A stretch of DNA of 64,000 nt from assembly GCF_021026095.1 (NCBI RefSeq), contig NZ_JAJNCU010000001.1, positions 124,001 through 188,000 on the forward strand. Direction: 5' to 3'. Position 1 is the stretch's first letter; every line of letters begins with the position of its first letter. The stretch comes from Salinicoccus halitifaciens (GTDB lineage Bacteria > Bacillota > Bacilli > Staphylococcales > Salinicoccaceae). The notes under the pieces are model-generated. The model was given only the letters and a program-made list of their open reading frames with translations. It did not search any database and was not told where the DNA came from. Below are positions 39,058 through 49,071 of this stretch, piece by piece. The position numbers and the translations under genes were made by a program.

Positions 39058-39133
39058 CGTATAAAAAATAGTGTGAATTTTAGAACTTTTGCTATATAAT
39101 GAATTCATTATGCTTTGTGGGAGGATTTTGTTT

Positions 39134-42100
39134 ATGAGGAAAATACATAAGTTACTCGTTGCGAACAGGGGTGAAATTGCGATCCGGATTTTCAGGGCCG
39201 CAACCGAGCTTGATATCACCACCGTCGCAATTTACAGCAATGAGGACAAAGGTGCCCTGCACCGTTATAAAGCGGACGAAGCGTACCTGGTGGATCCGAA
39301 CTTATCACCGACCGAAAGTTACCTCAATATAGAGGCCATCATCAAAGTGGCCAAGGATGCCGGCGTGGATGCAATCCATCCGGGCTACGGCTTCCTGAGT
39401 GAAAATAAAGAGTTCGCGACCCGCTGTGCGGAAGAGGGCATCATCTTCATAGGGCCTGAAGTCCGCCATCTCGAGATGTTCGGAGATAAAGTCCGTGCAC
39501 GTGAAACGGCGATTCAGACGGGTCTGCCGATCATCCCGGGCAGTGAAGGGGCGGTCACTGATTTCAGCGAAGTCGAGGCGTTCATCGAAGAACACGGCTT
39601 CCCGATCATCATCAAAGCCATTTCAGGCGGCGGCGGTAAAGGGATGCGCGTCGTCAATGAAGACGACAACCTGAGGGATGCATATGACCGCGCCAAAAGT
39701 GAAGCATCGAAATCATTCGGCAACGCCGAAGTTTATCTTGAAAAATACATCGACAGGCCGAAGCATATCGAAGTCCAGATCATCGGGGACACGCATGGCA
39801 ACATCGTCCATCTGTATGAAAGGGACTGTTCCGTGCAGAGGCGCCATCAGAAGCTCGTTGAGGTGGCACCGTCCGTCGGGCTGACGGATGAACTGCGTGA
39901 AGATATCTGTAACGCTGCGAAAAGTATGTCCGAGCAGATCGGCTACGTCAACGCGGGTACTGTTGAATTCCTGGTGGCGGACGGCGAGTATTACTTCATC
40001 GAAGTGAACCCGCGCGTCCAGGTGGAGCATACGATCACTGAAATGGTGACCGGTGTGGACATCGTCAAAACGCAGATTCTCGTTGCAGACGGCGCGGAAC
40101 TTTTCGGTGAAGAGGTCGGCATGCCGAAGCAGGAAGATATCCCACTCATGGGATATGCGGTGCAGTGCCGTATCACGACGGAAGATCCGCTGAATGATTT
40201 CATGCCGGATACGGGTGAAATCATGGCTTACCGTTCAAGCGGCGGCTTCGGTGTGAGGCTGGATGCAGGCGACGGGTTCCAGGGTGCGGAGATTTCACCT
40301 TATTACGATTCGCTGCTCGTGAAGCTCTCCACACACGGCCTCACATACAAAGATGCCAATGAAAAGATGGCACGGAGCTTAAAGGAAATGCGTATCCGCG
40401 GAATCAAGACGAACCTCCAGTTCCTCTTGAACGTCGTTCAGGACAAGGATTTCCTGAAAGGTGACTACTCGACGAAATTCATCGATACGACACCTTCACT
40501 ATTTGTGTTTGAAAAGCCGAAGGACCGGGGCACGAAGACGCTCAACTACATTTCGACGATCACGGTCAACGGTTTCCCGGGAGTCGAGAAGCGGGAGAAA
40601 CCTCACTTCGACCCGCCGAGGATCCCGAAGCACAAGCCTGAAATCATCGACGGTACGAAGCAGATACTCGATGAGCGCGGTCCGGAAGGCCTGAGCAAGT
40701 GGCTGAAGGAGCAGGATGAGACGCTCATCACCGATACGACGATGCGTGATGCGCACCAGTCGCTCCTCACAACGCGCATCAGGACTTATGATATGAAGAA
40801 GATTGCACCGTACACGGCAGAAGGCCTGGGCAACGCCTTCAGTCTTGAGATGTGGGGCGGGGCGACGTTCGATGTCGCATACAACTTCCTGAAGGAAGAC
40901 CCGTGGGCGCGTCTTGAGACACTGAGGAAGGATATCCCGAATGTCCTCTTCCAGATGCTGCTCCGTGCATCGAATGCGGTCGGATATAAAAACTATCCGG
41001 ACAACCTCGTCGAGAAGTTCGTCCAGGAAAGTGCCGAGCGTGGCATCGATGTATTCAGGATCTTCGACTCCCTGAACTGGCTGGATGCGATGAAGCCTGC
41101 AATCGAGTCCGTACTGAAGACGGGCAAAGTTGCCGAAGGTGCGATCTGCTACACCGGCGACATACTGGATCCGGAACGTTCGAACGTCTACACGCTGGAC
41201 TACTATAAAGAGATGGCCAAGGCACTCGAGGCGGAAGGTGTCCACATACTCGCGATCAAGGATATGGCGGGGCTCCTGAAGCCGCAGGCTGCCTATGAAC
41301 TGATCGGGGAACTGAAGGAGACCGTCGACCTGCCGATCCATCTGCATATGCACGATACGAGCGGAAACGGCGTCATGACTTACGCTAAAGCGATTGAAGC
41401 GGGCGTGGATGTCGTCGACACGGCACTCGGGGCGCTCTCCGGCCTCACATCCCAGCCGAGCGCAAACAGCCTCTCCTATGCACTGAACGGCACGGACAGG
41501 AACATCCGTGCAGACATCGACAGCCTGGAGACTTTGAGCCAGTACTGGGAAGATGTGCGCAAGTACTATGTTGATTTCGAAAGTGACATCAAGAGCCCGC
41601 ATACTGAAATATACGAGCATGAAATGCCGGGCGGCCAGTACTCCAACCTGCTGTCCCAGGCGAAATCGATGGGGCTTGGCGAAAGATACGGCGAAGTGAA
41701 GAAGATGTACCAGAAAGTGAACATCCTGTTCGGCGATATCGTCAAAGTGACGCCGTCCTCAAAAGTCGTGGGTGACATGGCATTGTTCATGGTTCAGAAC
41801 GACTTGGATGAAGAGTCTCTATTCGAACGCGGAGAACATCTGGACTTCCCGGACTCCGTCGTGAGCTTCTTCAAAGGTGAAATCGGCATCCCGGCAACAG
41901 GCTTCAATGAAGAGCTCCAGAAGCTCGTCCTCAAAGGTGCAGAACCTCTGACGGACCGTGCAGGTAAAATCCTCGAGCCGATCGATTTTGAGGCATTGAG
42001 GGAGGAAGTTGCGGAATTCCAGGAAAGTGAAGTCACCGACAAGGATGTCCTGAGCTATGCGCTGTATCCTAAGGTGTACAGGGAGTTCGTCGCGACGAAC

Positions 42101-42574
42101 GAGGCATTCGGCAATGTGGACAGGCTGGATACACCGACATTCCTGTTCGGCATGCGTAAAAACGAAGAGCTTGAAATCGTCATCGATAAAGGCAAGACAT
42201 TGATCGTGAACCTGCTGTCGATCGGTCACGTACACGAAGACGGCTACCGCTGGATGTACTTCGAATTGAACGGCTTCCCGCGTAAAGTCAAGATCAAGGA
42301 TGAAAGCGTCGAATCGAAAGTTGCGAGACTGCAGCAGGCCGACCCTAAAGATATGGGGCACATCGGTGCGCAGATGCCTGGTACAGTGAGCCTTGTGCCT
42401 TTCAAGGCCGGCGATACATTCAACAAGGGGGACATCATCATCATAACGGAAGCGATGAAGATGGAAAACTCCGTCAAGGCACCGTTTGCAGGCAAAGTGA
42501 CGGATGTCTATGTTGAAGAGGGCGATAAAGTGGGATCCAACGACCTGATGATGAAAGTGGAAAAGACGGACTAG
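39134..42574 (+). CDS. pyc: Pyruvate carboxylase
   Basis: A 1146-residue single-chain biotin enzyme that makes oxaloacetate from pyruvate. Biotin carboxylase domain at about 1-450 (ANRGEIAIRIFRA, the Gly-rich ATP loop GGGGKGMRVV, EVNPRVQVEHT), carboxyltransferase domain at about 530-800 (TDTTMRDAHQSLLTTR), and the C-terminal biotin carrier with EAMKMEN. The frame is open 15 codons upstream, but GGGAGGA lies 9 bases before the ATG at 39134. TATAAT at 39095-39100 is a likely -10. Confidence 0.97.
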   Translation: MRKIHKLLVANRGEIAIRIFRAATELDITTVAIYSNEDKGALHRYKADEAYLVDPNLSPTESYLNIEAIIKVAKDAGVDAIHPGYGFLSENKEFATRCAEEGIIFIGPEVRHLEMFGDKVRARETAIQTGLPIIPGSEGAVTDFSEVEAFIEEHGFPIIIKAISGGGGKGMRVVNEDDNLRDAYDRAKSEASKSFGNAEVYLEKYIDRPKHIEVQIIGDTHGNIVHLYERDCSVQRRHQKLVEVAPSVGLTDELREDICNAAKSMSEQIGYVNAGTVEFLVADGEYYFIEVNPRVQVEHTITEMVTGVDIVKTQILVADGAELFGEEVGMPKQEDIPLMGYAVQCRITTEDPLNDFMPDTGEIMAYRSSGGFGVRLDAGDGFQGAEISPYYDSLLVKLSTHGLTYKDANEKMARSLKEMRIRGIKTNLQFLLNVVQDKDFLKGDYSTKFIDTTPSLFVFEKPKDRGTKTLNYISTITVNGFPGVEKREKPHFDPPRIPKHKPEIIDGTKQILDERGPEGLSKWLKEQDETLITDTTMRDAHQSLLTTRIRTYDMKKIAPYTAEGLGNAFSLEMWGGATFDVAYNFLKEDPWARLETLRKDIPNVLFQMLLRASNAVGYKNYPDNLVEKFVQESAERGIDVFRIFDSLNWLDAMKPAIESVLKTGKVAEGAICYTGDILDPERSNVYTLDYYKEMAKALEAEGVHILAIKDMAGLLKPQAAYELIGELKETVDLPIHLHMHDTSGNGVMTYAKAIEAGVDVVDTALGALSGLTSQPSANSLSYALNGTDRNIRADIDSLETLSQYWEDVRKYYVDFESDIKSPHTEIYEHEMPGGQYSNLLSQAKSMGLGERYGEVKKMYQKVNILFGDIVKVTPSSKVVGDMALFMVQNDLDEESLFERGEHLDFPDSVVSFFKGEIGIPATGFNEELQKLVLKGAEPLTDRAGKILEPIDFEALREEVAEFQESEVTDKDVLSYALYPKVYREFVATNEAFGNVDRLDTPTFLFGMRKNEELEIVIDKGKTLIVNLLSIGHVHEDGYRWMYFELNGFPRKVKIKDESVESKVARLQQADPKDMGHIGAQMPGTVSLVPFKAGDTFNKGDIIIITEAMKMENSVKAPFAGKVTDVYVEEGDKVGSNDLMMKVEKTD

Positions 42575-42585
42575 ATTCATCAGTT

Positions 42586-42617
42586 AGAGCATCAGCCTCC
42601 CGGCTGGTGCTCTTTTT
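42586..42617 (+). terminator. Terminator of pyc
   Basis: AGAGCATCAGCC pairs with GGCTGGTGCTCT around TCCC, followed by TTTTT. Confidence 0.9.
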
Positions 42618-42628
42618 CATGGGCAGAA

Positions 42629-42662
42629 TAAAAAAGCCGGCACCCCGTATTGAGGTGCCGGC
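42629..42662 (-). terminator. Terminator of ctaA
   Basis: GCCGGCACC and GGTGCCGGC form a 9-bp perfect stem; on the minus strand a T run of six or more follows. Confidence 0.9.
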
Positions 42663-42682
42663 TTTTAAACTTGTGGTCTGCA

Positions 42683-43579
42683 TCATCTGGTCCGGGACAA
42701 CAGCATTATGAAGTAACACAACAACCCGAAGAGCAGCGTGATGAACAGTGCGTGCAGCAATGCGATGAAGATGTTCACCATTGTGAACACGCTGAGCAGG
42801 CCTGTGATCATCTGCAGCATGATCAGTGTGAAGGCGATGATCCAGCCGTACTCTATCACACGGTACTCGCTGTAATGGCGTATCGCGTGAATCATGATCA
42901 GCAGGATCCAGATGATGGCGATGCCCGCAAGTGCACGGTGGCCCATCTGCACGGCCTCATAAAAGTTCGTCGGCATGATATGGCCCGGTTTACAATGCGG
43001 CCAGCTCAGGCAGGCGAGTGAAGAGTCCGTATGCCTGACAAGTGCGCCTGAATAGACGACCAGATATATGTAAATCGTGACGAATATCGTATTGTATCTT
43101 AAGAAGGACCCGACTTTCAGCTTGGTCGCATCAAACTTCAAATCCACTTCAAATATGAGCAGGGTCAGCAGGAATACAGCAGCGAAACATATCAGGGATA
43201 TGCCGAAGTGTGCCGCAAGCACGAAATCGCCTTCCCATATGCCGATCACCGCGGCAGCGCCGATCAATGACTGGACGATGATGAATCCGAAAGAAACGAT
43301 GACGAGGAATTTCGTCTCGCGTTTTTCAGGTATCTGCCTCCATGCCATGATACATAGAATGGCGAGCAGGATGATCGCTATACCTGAAACGCCCCTGTGT
43401 GCAATTTCAATGATGGTGTCGAGCGGCCAGTCGCTCGGTATGACCTGCCCGTGACACAATGGCCAGGAGTCCCCGCACCCGTCGGCCGATCCCGTCTTGG
43501 TGACGAGGGCCCCGCCGATCTGGACGAAAACCATGACAATAGTGGTCAGGAGTGCCACAATCTTTAAATTTTTATACAA
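42683..43579 (-). CDS. ctaA: Heme A synthase
   Basis: A 298-residue integral membrane protein with eight membrane segments that oxidises the heme O methyl group to make heme A for caa3 or aa3 oxidases. The outer-loop Cys pairs of Gram-positive CtaA are present (CGDSWPLC and CLSWPHC), as are the heme-ligand His residues in EIAHRGVSG and MGHRALAG. The start is a TTG, 6 bases after GAGGTG. It is divergent from ctaB. Confidence 0.93.
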   Translation of the reverse strand: MYKNLKIVALLTTIVMVFVQIGGALVTKTGSADGCGDSWPLCHGQVIPSDWPLDTIIEIAHRGVSGIAIILLAILCIMAWRQIPEKRETKFLVIVSFGFIIVQSLIGAAAVIGIWEGDFVLAAHFGISLICFAAVFLLTLLIFEVDLKFDATKLKVGSFLRYNTIFVTIYIYLVVYSGALVRHTDSSLACLSWPHCKPGHIMPTNFYEAVQMGHRALAGIAIIWILLIMIHAIRHYSEYRVIEYGWIIAFTLIMLQMITGLLSVFTMVNIFIALLHALFITLLFGLLCYFIMLLSRTR

Positions 43580-43678
43580 TCGTTACACCTCAATTAAGAC
43601 TTTATAAAAGCAACTCCGTGTTTTCATAATATATATGATGGAAGTTACATTTGCAATCTCATTAATTTAGAATTACTC

Positions 43679-43706
43679 TTAACAATTCTTAAATATGTGG
43701 TAAAAT
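43679..43706 (+). promoter_or_regulatory. Promoter upstream of ctaB
   Basis: TTAACA at 43679-43684, 16-base spacer, TAAAAT at 43701-43706 with an extended -10 TG. Confidence 0.6.
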
Positions 43707-43760
43707 CAATATGTGAAACATCCTAGACAATTATAAATCACTTCATCATCCGGTACACAC

Positions 43761-43787
43761 ATCGTTCATGAAGAATTTATGAACGAT
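43761..43787 (+). promoter_or_regulatory. Inverted repeat in the ctaB leader
   Basis: ATCGTTCAT and ATGAACGAT form a 9-bp perfect stem around nine bases. Only TTG follows, so it is not a strong terminator; it could be an operator or a leader hairpin. Confidence 0.5.
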
Positions 43788-43909
43788 TTGTTAAACCTTC
43801 TACAAACATAATAAAAAGTAACATTTTTATTGTGAAATTGTATAGTATTTGTGTCCCAAGTAATTTATTATTAGAGGTAAATGTTTCTGTTATGAAAGGA
43901 GGCGTGAAG

Positions 43910-44830
43910 ATGCAAGGTGATGCTTACAGTGAAAATGTACAGCATAGTCCAAATGCAATAACATATCATGCAGTGAAGACATTATTGAAGGATGGGATCA
44001 TCAAATCCAATCTCATTCCAGCATTTGCTGCCGGATTTATCGCTGTGATGTACTACAGCTTGTCATTTTTTCAGAACCTGCCACTCCTGCTTTTAATGAC
44101 TTTAGCGACAGCTCTGGTCATAGGCGGTGTTTGTGCGCTGAATAATTTTTATGACAGAGACATCGACAGAATCATGGAGTCGAAACAGGACCGTCCCAGC
44201 ATTGATGGGACATTTACCGGGACACAGATATTGGTGATCGGTTTTGGTTGTCTGGTAGCCGGGCTGATCATTTTATTTTCAGTCAACCTTACGGCGGGAA
44301 CGCTCGGATTGGTGGCGGCATTCGGTTATGCAGTCGTATATTCGATGTTTGCAAAGAGGCATTTCGTTTCCAACACAATCATCGGTGCTGTGCCGGGCGC
44401 GATGCCCCCGCTGATTGGATGGGCGGTGATCGACCCTGGGCTGCATGTGATAGCGTGGGCAATGTTCATCGTGATGTTCATATGGCAGATGCCGCACTTT
44501 TACGGACTTGCCATCCGGCGGAGCGAAGAATACGCACTCGCCGGCATTCCGATGCTGCCATCTGTGAAAGGTAATGAAAGAGCCAGGCGTTCGATCGTGT
44601 TCTGGATAACGCTTCTTTTGTTCACACCTGTCTTACTGCTGGAACTCGGTTTATGGTTTGCACTGCTGGCGACAGCTTTAAATCTGACCTGGCTGTACAT
44701 ATCTCTCAATCGGTTCAAACCTGTCGAAGACTATAACCGCTATGCCGGTCGGATATTTGTCTTCTCTCTGAATTACATCATCATCTTTTTCGTGATGATC
44801 GTGATTGCCGGCTTACTCGTGAATGTATAA
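43910..44830 (+). CDS. ctaB: Protoheme IX farnesyltransferase (heme O synthase)
   Basis: A 306-residue UbiA-family prenyltransferase with about nine membrane segments. It farnesylates heme B to heme O. The catalytic motif NNFYDRDIDRIM (NxxxDxxxD) and the second YDS/YTP-type region around VYSMFAKRH are present. An upstream ATG exists at 43832, but AAAGGAGG is 8-9 bases before the ATG at 43910. The first about 25 residues are poorly conserved and polar. Often called cyoE. Confidence 0.93.
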   Translation: MQGDAYSENVQHSPNAITYHAVKTLLKDGIIKSNLIPAFAAGFIAVMYYSLSFFQNLPLLLLMTLATALVIGGVCALNNFYDRDIDRIMESKQDRPSIDGTFTGTQILVIGFGCLVAGLIILFSVNLTAGTLGLVAAFGYAVVYSMFAKRHFVSNTIIGAVPGAMPPLIGWAVIDPGLHVIAWAMFIVMFIWQMPHFYGLAIRRSEEYALAGIPMLPSVKGNERARRSIVFWITLLLFTPVLLLELGLWFALLATALNLTWLYISLNRFKPVEDYNRYAGRIFVFSLNYIIIFFVMIVIAGLLVNV

Positions 44831-44859
44831 AGTTTAATGGATGAAAGAGGGGTTAAATC

Positions 44860-46044
44860 ATGAAGAATCATTGGATGAAGGCAAAATGGATAGGTTTACT
44901 CACTGTCCTGATGGTCTTTTTATCTGGATGTGGTAAGAATCACTTAAGTACGCTCAGACCTGCCGGTGAAGTCGGCCGAGAGCAGTTCTACTTGATGATT
45001 CTTTCAATTATTATCATGCTGTTCGTGGTGGTCGTGGTCACAATACTGTTTGCCATCGCAGTCACCAGGAACCGCCGAAGCAAGAAGGGCGAAAATTTCC
45101 AGCCCAAAGATGTGGCAACAAACCACACACTTGAAGTGATCTGGACTTCAATCCCGATCGTATTGCTCATCATACTCGCAGTACCGACTGTATACCTTGT
45201 GTTCAAACAGGCGGATACGAGTGCAAGTGTGACGGATGACGGTGAAGTCAATCCGGAAGAAACAGTAATCAATGTACGTGCCTACCAGTACTGGTGGGAG
45301 TTCGAATATCCGAGTGAAGGTGTCGTCACTTCCCAGGATCTGGTCGTTCCGACGGATTCAAGAGTTTACTTCAACCTTCTCGGCGCAGATGTTAAGCACT
45401 CATTCTGGGTGCCGGCAGCCGGTGGTAAGATGGATACGAACATCGACGGCATCAACAGCTTCTATCTGATATTCGATGAAGACGCTGCTGCTGAGACCGA
45501 TCGTCTCTTCTACGGCAAGTGTGCCGAGCTCTGCGGACCTTCACACGCTTTGATGGACTTCAAAGTCACTGCATTGTCTGAAGCAGACTATGATCAGTGG
45601 CTTGCAGACATGCAGGCGATCGAAGAGCCTGTACAGCCGTCTTCCGAAGATGCACAGGCAGGTCAGGAGATCTTCAACAACTCCTGCATGGGCTGTCACG
45701 CAACGACTGCAACAGGTGCAGGCGCAATGGGGCCGAACCTGACGAACTTTGCGGATCGTGAACTGATTGCAGGATACCTCGAGCACAACGAAGAGAACCT
45801 GCAGGAGTGGATCAGGGACCCTGAGTCACTCAAGCCGGGCAACAAGATGACAGGTACATACGACCTGTCGGACGAAGAGATTGAACTGGTATCCGCTTAC
45901 CTGATGGAGCTTTCTGTTGAAGAAGGATCCGGCGATGTTGAAGCACTTCAGGAATCCCGGGAAGCTTCCGGCGATGGTGAGCCTGGAGAAGGTTCAGCGG
46001 ATGAAGAAACACAAGATGATGAAGACGAAGAGGAGGGGAACTAA
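44860..46044 (+). CDS. ctaC: Cytochrome caa3 oxidase subunit II with cytochrome c domain
   Basis: A 394-residue lipoprotein. The signal peptide ends at FLSGC (Cys24). Two membrane helices (about 43-68 and 96-117) lead to the outside CuA domain with His180, Cys221, Cys225, His229 and Met232. A fused cytochrome c domain follows, with CMGCH (276-280) and a likely axial Met330. The last about 45 residues are almost all Glu, Asp, Ser and Gly. The heme c domain marks a caa3-type oxidase fed by cytochrome c. GAGGGG precedes the ATG. Confidence 0.95.
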   Translation: MKNHWMKAKWIGLLTVLMVFLSGCGKNHLSTLRPAGEVGREQFYLMILSIIIMLFVVVVVTILFAIAVTRNRRSKKGENFQPKDVATNHTLEVIWTSIPIVLLIILAVPTVYLVFKQADTSASVTDDGEVNPEETVINVRAYQYWWEFEYPSEGVVTSQDLVVPTDSRVYFNLLGADVKHSFWVPAAGGKMDTNIDGINSFYLIFDEDAAAETDRLFYGKCAELCGPSHALMDFKVTALSEADYDQWLADMQAIEEPVQPSSEDAQAGQEIFNNSCMGCHATTATGAGAMGPNLTNFADRELIAGYLEHNEENLQEWIRDPESLKPGNKMTGTYDLSDEEIELVSAYLMELSVEEGSGDVEALQESREASGDGEPGEGSADEETQDDEDEEEGN

Positions 46045-46047
46045 CAC

Positions 46048-47967
46048 ATGGCACAGACATCTGCTCGGAAACAAGGTGTTGGTTCTGTAATTTGGGAATA
46101 TTTAACGACTGTTGACCATAAGAAGATTGCTATATTATATCTGATTGCCGGCGGTTTCTTCTTCGTACTCGGTGGTATAGAGGCCATGTTGATCCGTATC
46201 CAGCTTGCGGTGCCGAACAACGACTTCTTATCAGCAGGACTATTCAACGAAGTGATCACCATGCATGGTACGACGATGATATTCCTTGCAGCCATGCCGT
46301 TACTGTTTGCGTTCATGAACGCAACCGTACCTTTACAAATTGGAGCACGCGACTTAGCCTTCCCTTTTCTTAACTCGTTAGGGGTCTGGCTGTTCATATT
46401 CGGTGGTATCTTCCTTAACCTTTCATGGTTCATGGGCGGCGCACCGGATGCAGGTTGGACAAGCTATGCGTCACTGTCCATCGCATCACCCGGACACGGT
46501 ATCGATTTCTATGCACTTGGTCTTCAGATTTCAGGTGCCGGTACATTGATCACGGGTATCAACTTTGCAACGACGATCATCACAATGAGAGCACCAGGTA
46601 TGACTTACATGAGAATGCCGCTTATGACATGGACGACGCTCGTTGCGTCCGTACTGATCGTATTCGCATTCCCGCCGCTTACAATCGGTATCTTCCTGCT
46701 GATGTTTGACCGTATGTTCGGTTCAAACTTCTTCATAGTGGAAGCGGGCGGTAACACGATCATCTGGGAGCATCTGTTCTGGATATTCGGACACCCTGAA
46801 GTTTACATACTGATACTTCCGGCGTTCGGTATATTCTCGGAGATTTTTGCAACATTCGCACGTAAAAGATTGTTCGGTTACTCAGCGATGGTGTTCGCGA
46901 CAGTCCTTATCGGTTTCTTCGGATTCATGGTTTGGGCGCACCACATGTTCACAGTTGGTCTTGGACCGACGGCGAACGCGATCTTCGCAGTTGCGACGAT
47001 GGCAATCGCAGTGCCGACAGGTATCAAAATATTCAACTGGATCGCCACCATATGGGGCGGAAGCATAGAATTCACAACCCCGATGCTGTATGCACTCGCA
47101 TTCATACCATCATTTACAATGGGCGGGGTCACGGGTATCATGCAGGCGGCAGCGCCGGCTGACTACCAGTACCACGACTCCTACTTCATCGTTGCGCATT
47201 TCCACTACGTCATCGTAGGCGGTGTGGTATTCGCATTATTGGCAGGCCTCCATTATTACTGGCCGATCATGTTCAATACGATGCTGAATGAAACATTGGG
47301 TAAAATCACGTTCTGGTTCTTCTTCGTCGGCTTCCATATGACGTTCCTGATCCAGCACTTCCTGGGACTGTGGGGCATGCCGAGACGTGTGTTCACGTAC
47401 CTGGACGGACAGGGCTACAACGCGGCCAACATGATTTCGACAATCGGGGCATTCCTGATGGCCATTGCGGTCATCGTGCTTGTGGTGAACATCATCATCA
47501 CACTTGCTAAAAATGAAAGAGTCGGAATGGATCCTTGGGGCGACGGACGTACGCTCGAATGGTCAATCCCACTGCCGGTCCCTTATTACAACTTTGCACA
47601 GATTCCACTGGTCCGTGGTCTGGATGCTTACTGGGTCGAGAAGAAGGAAGGCAACGGCAAGATGATGCCGTCAGAATCCCTTACGGACTTCCATATGCCG
47701 AACAACTCCATCCTGCCTGTAGTGATGTCACTCGGATTGTTCATTGCAGCATTCGGTGCGATGTACTTCCCGGACGGTCAGGAGTGGGCGATTGATGCAG
47801 TATCAGGACTCGAACCGAAACCTTGGGCCCTGCCTGTACTCATCATCGGCCTCGGCATCACATTCGTATCCATGGGCATACGTTCATGGAAAGATGACCT
47901 CGGTTACTATGTGACGAAAGAGGAAGTTGAGAGAGATCTTGAAGAACTTGAAAGGGGTGGGAAATAA
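46048..47967 (+). CDS. ctaD: Cytochrome caa3 oxidase subunit I
   Basis: A 639-residue heme-copper oxidase core. The low-spin heme His follows VITMHGTTMIF; the copper B site is seen in WIFGHPEVYILILPAFG and WAHHMFTVG; HFHYVIVGG holds the heme a3 and second heme a ligands. Twelve or more membrane segments, with a C-terminal extension carrying two further helices. The start follows GAGGAGGGGAAC and lies 3 bases after ctaC; the stop overlaps the ctaE ATG (TAATG). Confidence 0.96.
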   Translation: MAQTSARKQGVGSVIWEYLTTVDHKKIAILYLIAGGFFFVLGGIEAMLIRIQLAVPNNDFLSAGLFNEVITMHGTTMIFLAAMPLLFAFMNATVPLQIGARDLAFPFLNSLGVWLFIFGGIFLNLSWFMGGAPDAGWTSYASLSIASPGHGIDFYALGLQISGAGTLITGINFATTIITMRAPGMTYMRMPLMTWTTLVASVLIVFAFPPLTIGIFLLMFDRMFGSNFFIVEAGGNTIIWEHLFWIFGHPEVYILILPAFGIFSEIFATFARKRLFGYSAMVFATVLIGFFGFMVWAHHMFTVGLGPTANAIFAVATMAIAVPTGIKIFNWIATIWGGSIEFTTPMLYALAFIPSFTMGGVTGIMQAAAPADYQYHDSYFIVAHFHYVIVGGVVFALLAGLHYYWPIMFNTMLNETLGKITFWFFFVGFHMTFLIQHFLGLWGMPRRVFTYLDGQGYNAANMISTIGAFLMAIAVIVLVVNIIITLAKNERVGMDPWGDGRTLEWSIPLPVPYYNFAQIPLVRGLDAYWVEKKEGNGKMMPSESLTDFHMPNNSILPVVMSLGLFIAAFGAMYFPDGQEWAIDAVSGLEPKPWALPVLIIGLGITFVSMGIRSWKDDLGYYVTKEEVERDLEELERGGK

Positions 47968-48593
47968 TGGCTAACATGGAGTACAATGTACCTACAGAAA
48001 GATGGCCGGCTCATCCCGAGACAGCGACGCAGGAAGGCCAGAATAAGTTCGTCGGTTTCTGGATATTCCTTGCAGGTGAGACAGCGTTATTCGCCTCACT
48101 TTTTGCAACATATCTGGCGTTGAAAGATTCAGTGCCGAGCGATGATCATCTGCTCGCCGCTGACCTTTTCCACCTGCCGCTTGCATTTGTCATGACGATG
48201 CTGCTTTTGACATCGTCACTGACGAGTGTCTACGCGGTGTACCACATGAGGAACAACAACTTCCAGAAGATGCAGTTGTGGCTCGGTATCACGGTGCTGC
48301 TGGGTGCGGCGTTCCTTGCGCTTGAGATTTATGAGTTCGTGGAATACACCGGTCTTGGTCATACATTCAGGAGCAGCGCCTTCGGTAGTGCTTTCTACTT
48401 CCTGATCGGAACTCACGGTTTCCACGTAATCGTCGGCCTGATCTGGGCGACATTACTCATCCTGCGTAACGCAAAACGTGGCTTATCCGTCTACACGGCT
48501 GCGAAAGTCAACACTTTTGCACTTTACTGGCACTTTATCGACGTAGTATGGGTGTTCATCTTTACTATCGTTTACTTGTTAGGGGTGTTATAA
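47967..48593 (+). CDS. ctaE: Cytochrome caa3 oxidase subunit III
   Basis: A 208-residue subunit III with five membrane segments. FWIFLAGETALFASLFATYL, GTHGFHVIVGL and the final ALYWHFIDVVWVFIF are typical. Coupled to ctaD by a one-base overlap and directly followed by ctaF. Confidence 0.95.
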   Translation: MANMEYNVPTERWPAHPETATQEGQNKFVGFWIFLAGETALFASLFATYLALKDSVPSDDHLLAADLFHLPLAFVMTMLLLTSSLTSVYAVYHMRNNNFQKMQLWLGITVLLGAAFLALEIYEFVEYTGLGHTFRSSAFGSAFYFLIGTHGFHVIVGLIWATLLILRNAKRGLSVYTAAKVNTFALYWHFIDVVWVFIFTIVYLLGVL

Positions 48594-48941
48594 ATGGCAG
48601 AACTTAATCAGGAACCTATGACAAAGGCACAGTTGGAATACTTGAGAAGACAGCGCACACGGGAAATGCGTCAGCAGCTCGTATCATTCGGGCTGATGAT
48701 TTTCCTGACGTTCATTGCATTTGGACTGACAGCCATGGAGGTAATTCCGGCCCAATTCACGATTCCGCTCGTACTCGGTTTTGCATTCATCCAGGTTATA
48801 CTGCAGTTCTACTATTTTATGCACATGAAGGACAATGGGCATCAATTCGCCAAATTGTTCATGATGACAGGATTTTATTTCGCGATAGCATTCTGTGTGA
48901 CATTCGTCTATATCGTCTGGATCGGGGCACCGGTCAACTAG
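48594..48941 (+). CDS. ctaF: Cytochrome caa3 oxidase subunit IV
   Basis: A 115-residue subunit IV (CtaF/CyoD type) with three membrane segments; FYYFMHMKDNGHQFA after the second helix is the family signature. Its ATG begins right after the ctaE stop, and the operon ends at a very stable terminator. Confidence 0.92.
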   Translation: MAELNQEPMTKAQLEYLRRQRTREMRQQLVSFGLMIFLTFIAFGLTAMEVIPAQFTIPLVLGFAFIQVILQFYYFMHMKDNGHQFAKLFMMTGFYFAIAFCVTFVYIVWIGAPVN

Positions 48942-48945
48942 AAAT

Positions 48946-48978
48946 ACAAAAGACCAACACTGTGTGTTGGTCTTTTGT
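48946..48978. terminator. Terminator of ctaBCDEF
   Basis: ACAAAAGACCAACAC and GTGTTGGTCTTTTGT form a 15-bp perfect stem with a three-base loop (TGT). Confidence 0.92.
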
Positions 48979-49011
48979 CATTATTTTGTCATGTATCAGA
49001 CTGAAGGTTTA

Positions 49012-49040
49012 TTGTTTAAAGCCCGGAAAATATCTATAAT
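49012..49040 (+). promoter_or_regulatory. SigA promoter of ctaG-ctaM
   Basis: TTGTTT at 49012-49017, 17-base spacer, perfect TATAAT at 49035-49040. Confidence 0.65.
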
Positions 49041-49071
49041 ATAATAAGTGATAAGAAAAAGGGTGATGATG

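Larger units (their letters stand above)
43580..43909. other. 330-base divergent regulatory region between ctaA and ctaB
   Basis: No coding frame is convincing. It holds a plus-strand promoter (43679-43706) about 200 bases before ctaB, an inverted repeat (43761-43787) and the ctaB ribosome binding site. The ctaB mRNA would have a long untranslated leader. Confidence 0.6.

Noticed and set aside
43830-43847. Rex site before ctaB
   Set aside because: The left half TTGTGAA is perfect but the right half has no match.
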